Origin: Anoplolepis gracilipes
Lineage: Eukaryota > Arthropoda > Insecta > Hymenoptera > Formicidae
Direction of reading: 5' to 3'
DNA length: 64,000 bases
Assembly: GCF_047496725.1 (NCBI RefSeq)
Contig: NC_132983.1
Span: 1,759,501 to 1,823,500 of the forward strand
In this document: positions 63,489 through 64,000 of the stretch, piece after piece
Layout: each line of letters begins with the position of its first letter
Position numbering within the stretch: position 1 is the stretch's first letter
Notes under the pieces: generated by a model
The model's database searches: none
Told to the model about the DNA's origin: nothing
Seen by the model: the letters and a program-made list of their open reading frames with translations, nothing else
Made by a program: the position numbers and the translations under genes

Positions 63489-63601
63489 TTGTAGAGAACT
63501 ATGTTTATACGAATATTCATTCCGAATATACTAATGTCCTGATTTAACTGAGAGACTGGATACTGTCTTCTTGTGTGTGCTGGACAATATTTGTCCTATT
63601 A

Positions 63602-63680
<79 letters not shown>

Positions 63681-63947
63681 TGTGTAATCTTCATACTAGA
63701 ATTAGTATTCTTCAGTGCTGTGTAATGAATTTCTTGTTAGTTAAGTAATCCTGAAATAATTAACGAATACAGTTCTCTTTGTGCGATAATGACAGAAACA
63801 AATAAAATATAAGTATAGAAATATATATATAAAATATATATTTCGTGTTTTGCTATATATTTTCATATATAAATTATCGAAAACTTAAATATATCTCGTG
63901 AAAAACAATACACAGAGTTATATATTTATAAATTTAATAAAAAATAT

Positions 63948-64000
<53 letters not shown>
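63489..64000 (+). other. U2AF1 3'UTR and downstream microsatellites
   Basis: AT-rich, with compound (TA)n/(CA)n tracts at about 63,601-63,680 and again from about 63,949 to the window end. AATAAA occurs near 63,800. No other gene is seen. Confidence 0.7.

Noticed and set aside
1..64000. tRNA, rRNA or CRISPR arrays
   Set aside because: No B-box-like GGTTCGAATCC words, rRNA cores or regularly spaced direct repeats were noticed by eye. A tRNAscan run would be decisive.

Overview
This window is nuclear DNA of an insect. It is AT-rich, intron-rich and loaded with poly-A/T runs, (TA)n, (GA)n and (TAA)n microsatellites. The split genes have short GT-AG introns and animal-type products. Gene content and base composition fit Hymenoptera, possibly an ant, but that placement is inference. 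There is no bacterial, viral or CRISPR signal.

Layout. From 1 to about 29.4 kb there is no complete protein-coding gene. I see three GC-rich blocks (about 14.1-14.5, 20.8-21.46 and 25.6-26.3 kb), each ending in a good splice donor on the minus strand. I also see one short candidate coding exon on the minus strand at the left edge (384-465). The simplest reading is one or more minus-strand genes with widely spaced alternative first exons, whose body lies to the left of the window. The DNA between them carries MITE-like and foldback repeats.

From 29.4 to 63.5 kb there are eight recognisable genes, and I rebuilt their exons by hand. They are GDP-L-fucose synthase (-), cathepsin L (-, with a 3.4-kb 5'UTR intron), complex I subunit NDUFB4 (+), TRAPPC5 (-), WDR6 (-, 13 exons), a ChaC-type gamma-glutamylcyclotransferase (+), cyclin G (+, with a 6.5-kb 5'UTR intron) and U2AF1/U2AF35 (+). 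Every rebuilt reading frame is a whole number of codons. WDR6 and the ChaC gene are head-to-head across 276 bp. NDUFB4 and TRAPPC5 are tail-to-tail, 299 bp apart. The genes serve unrelated housekeeping roles: nucleotide-sugar synthesis, lysosomal proteolysis, respiration, ER-Golgi traffic, tRNA wobble methylation, glutathione turnover, cell cycle and 3' splice-site choice. There is no sign that they form one pathway.

The most unusual object is at 60.6-61.15 kb, between cyclin G and U2AF1. It holds a near-perfect 141-bp inverted repeat with a 20-nt loop (three mismatches), made of GC-richer, Lys/Ala-rich coding-like DNA. Beside it lies an older, diverged inverted pair of similar material. A transcript through it would fold into a long hairpin, so it is a candidate hairpin-RNA (endo-siRNA) locus or a fold-back pseudogene. 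Other points of note are a dispersed terminal-inverted-repeat family with four copies, a TA-flanked MITE, a tandem duplication that copies the 5' splice site of the ChaC intron, and a NAGNAG acceptor in cyclin G.
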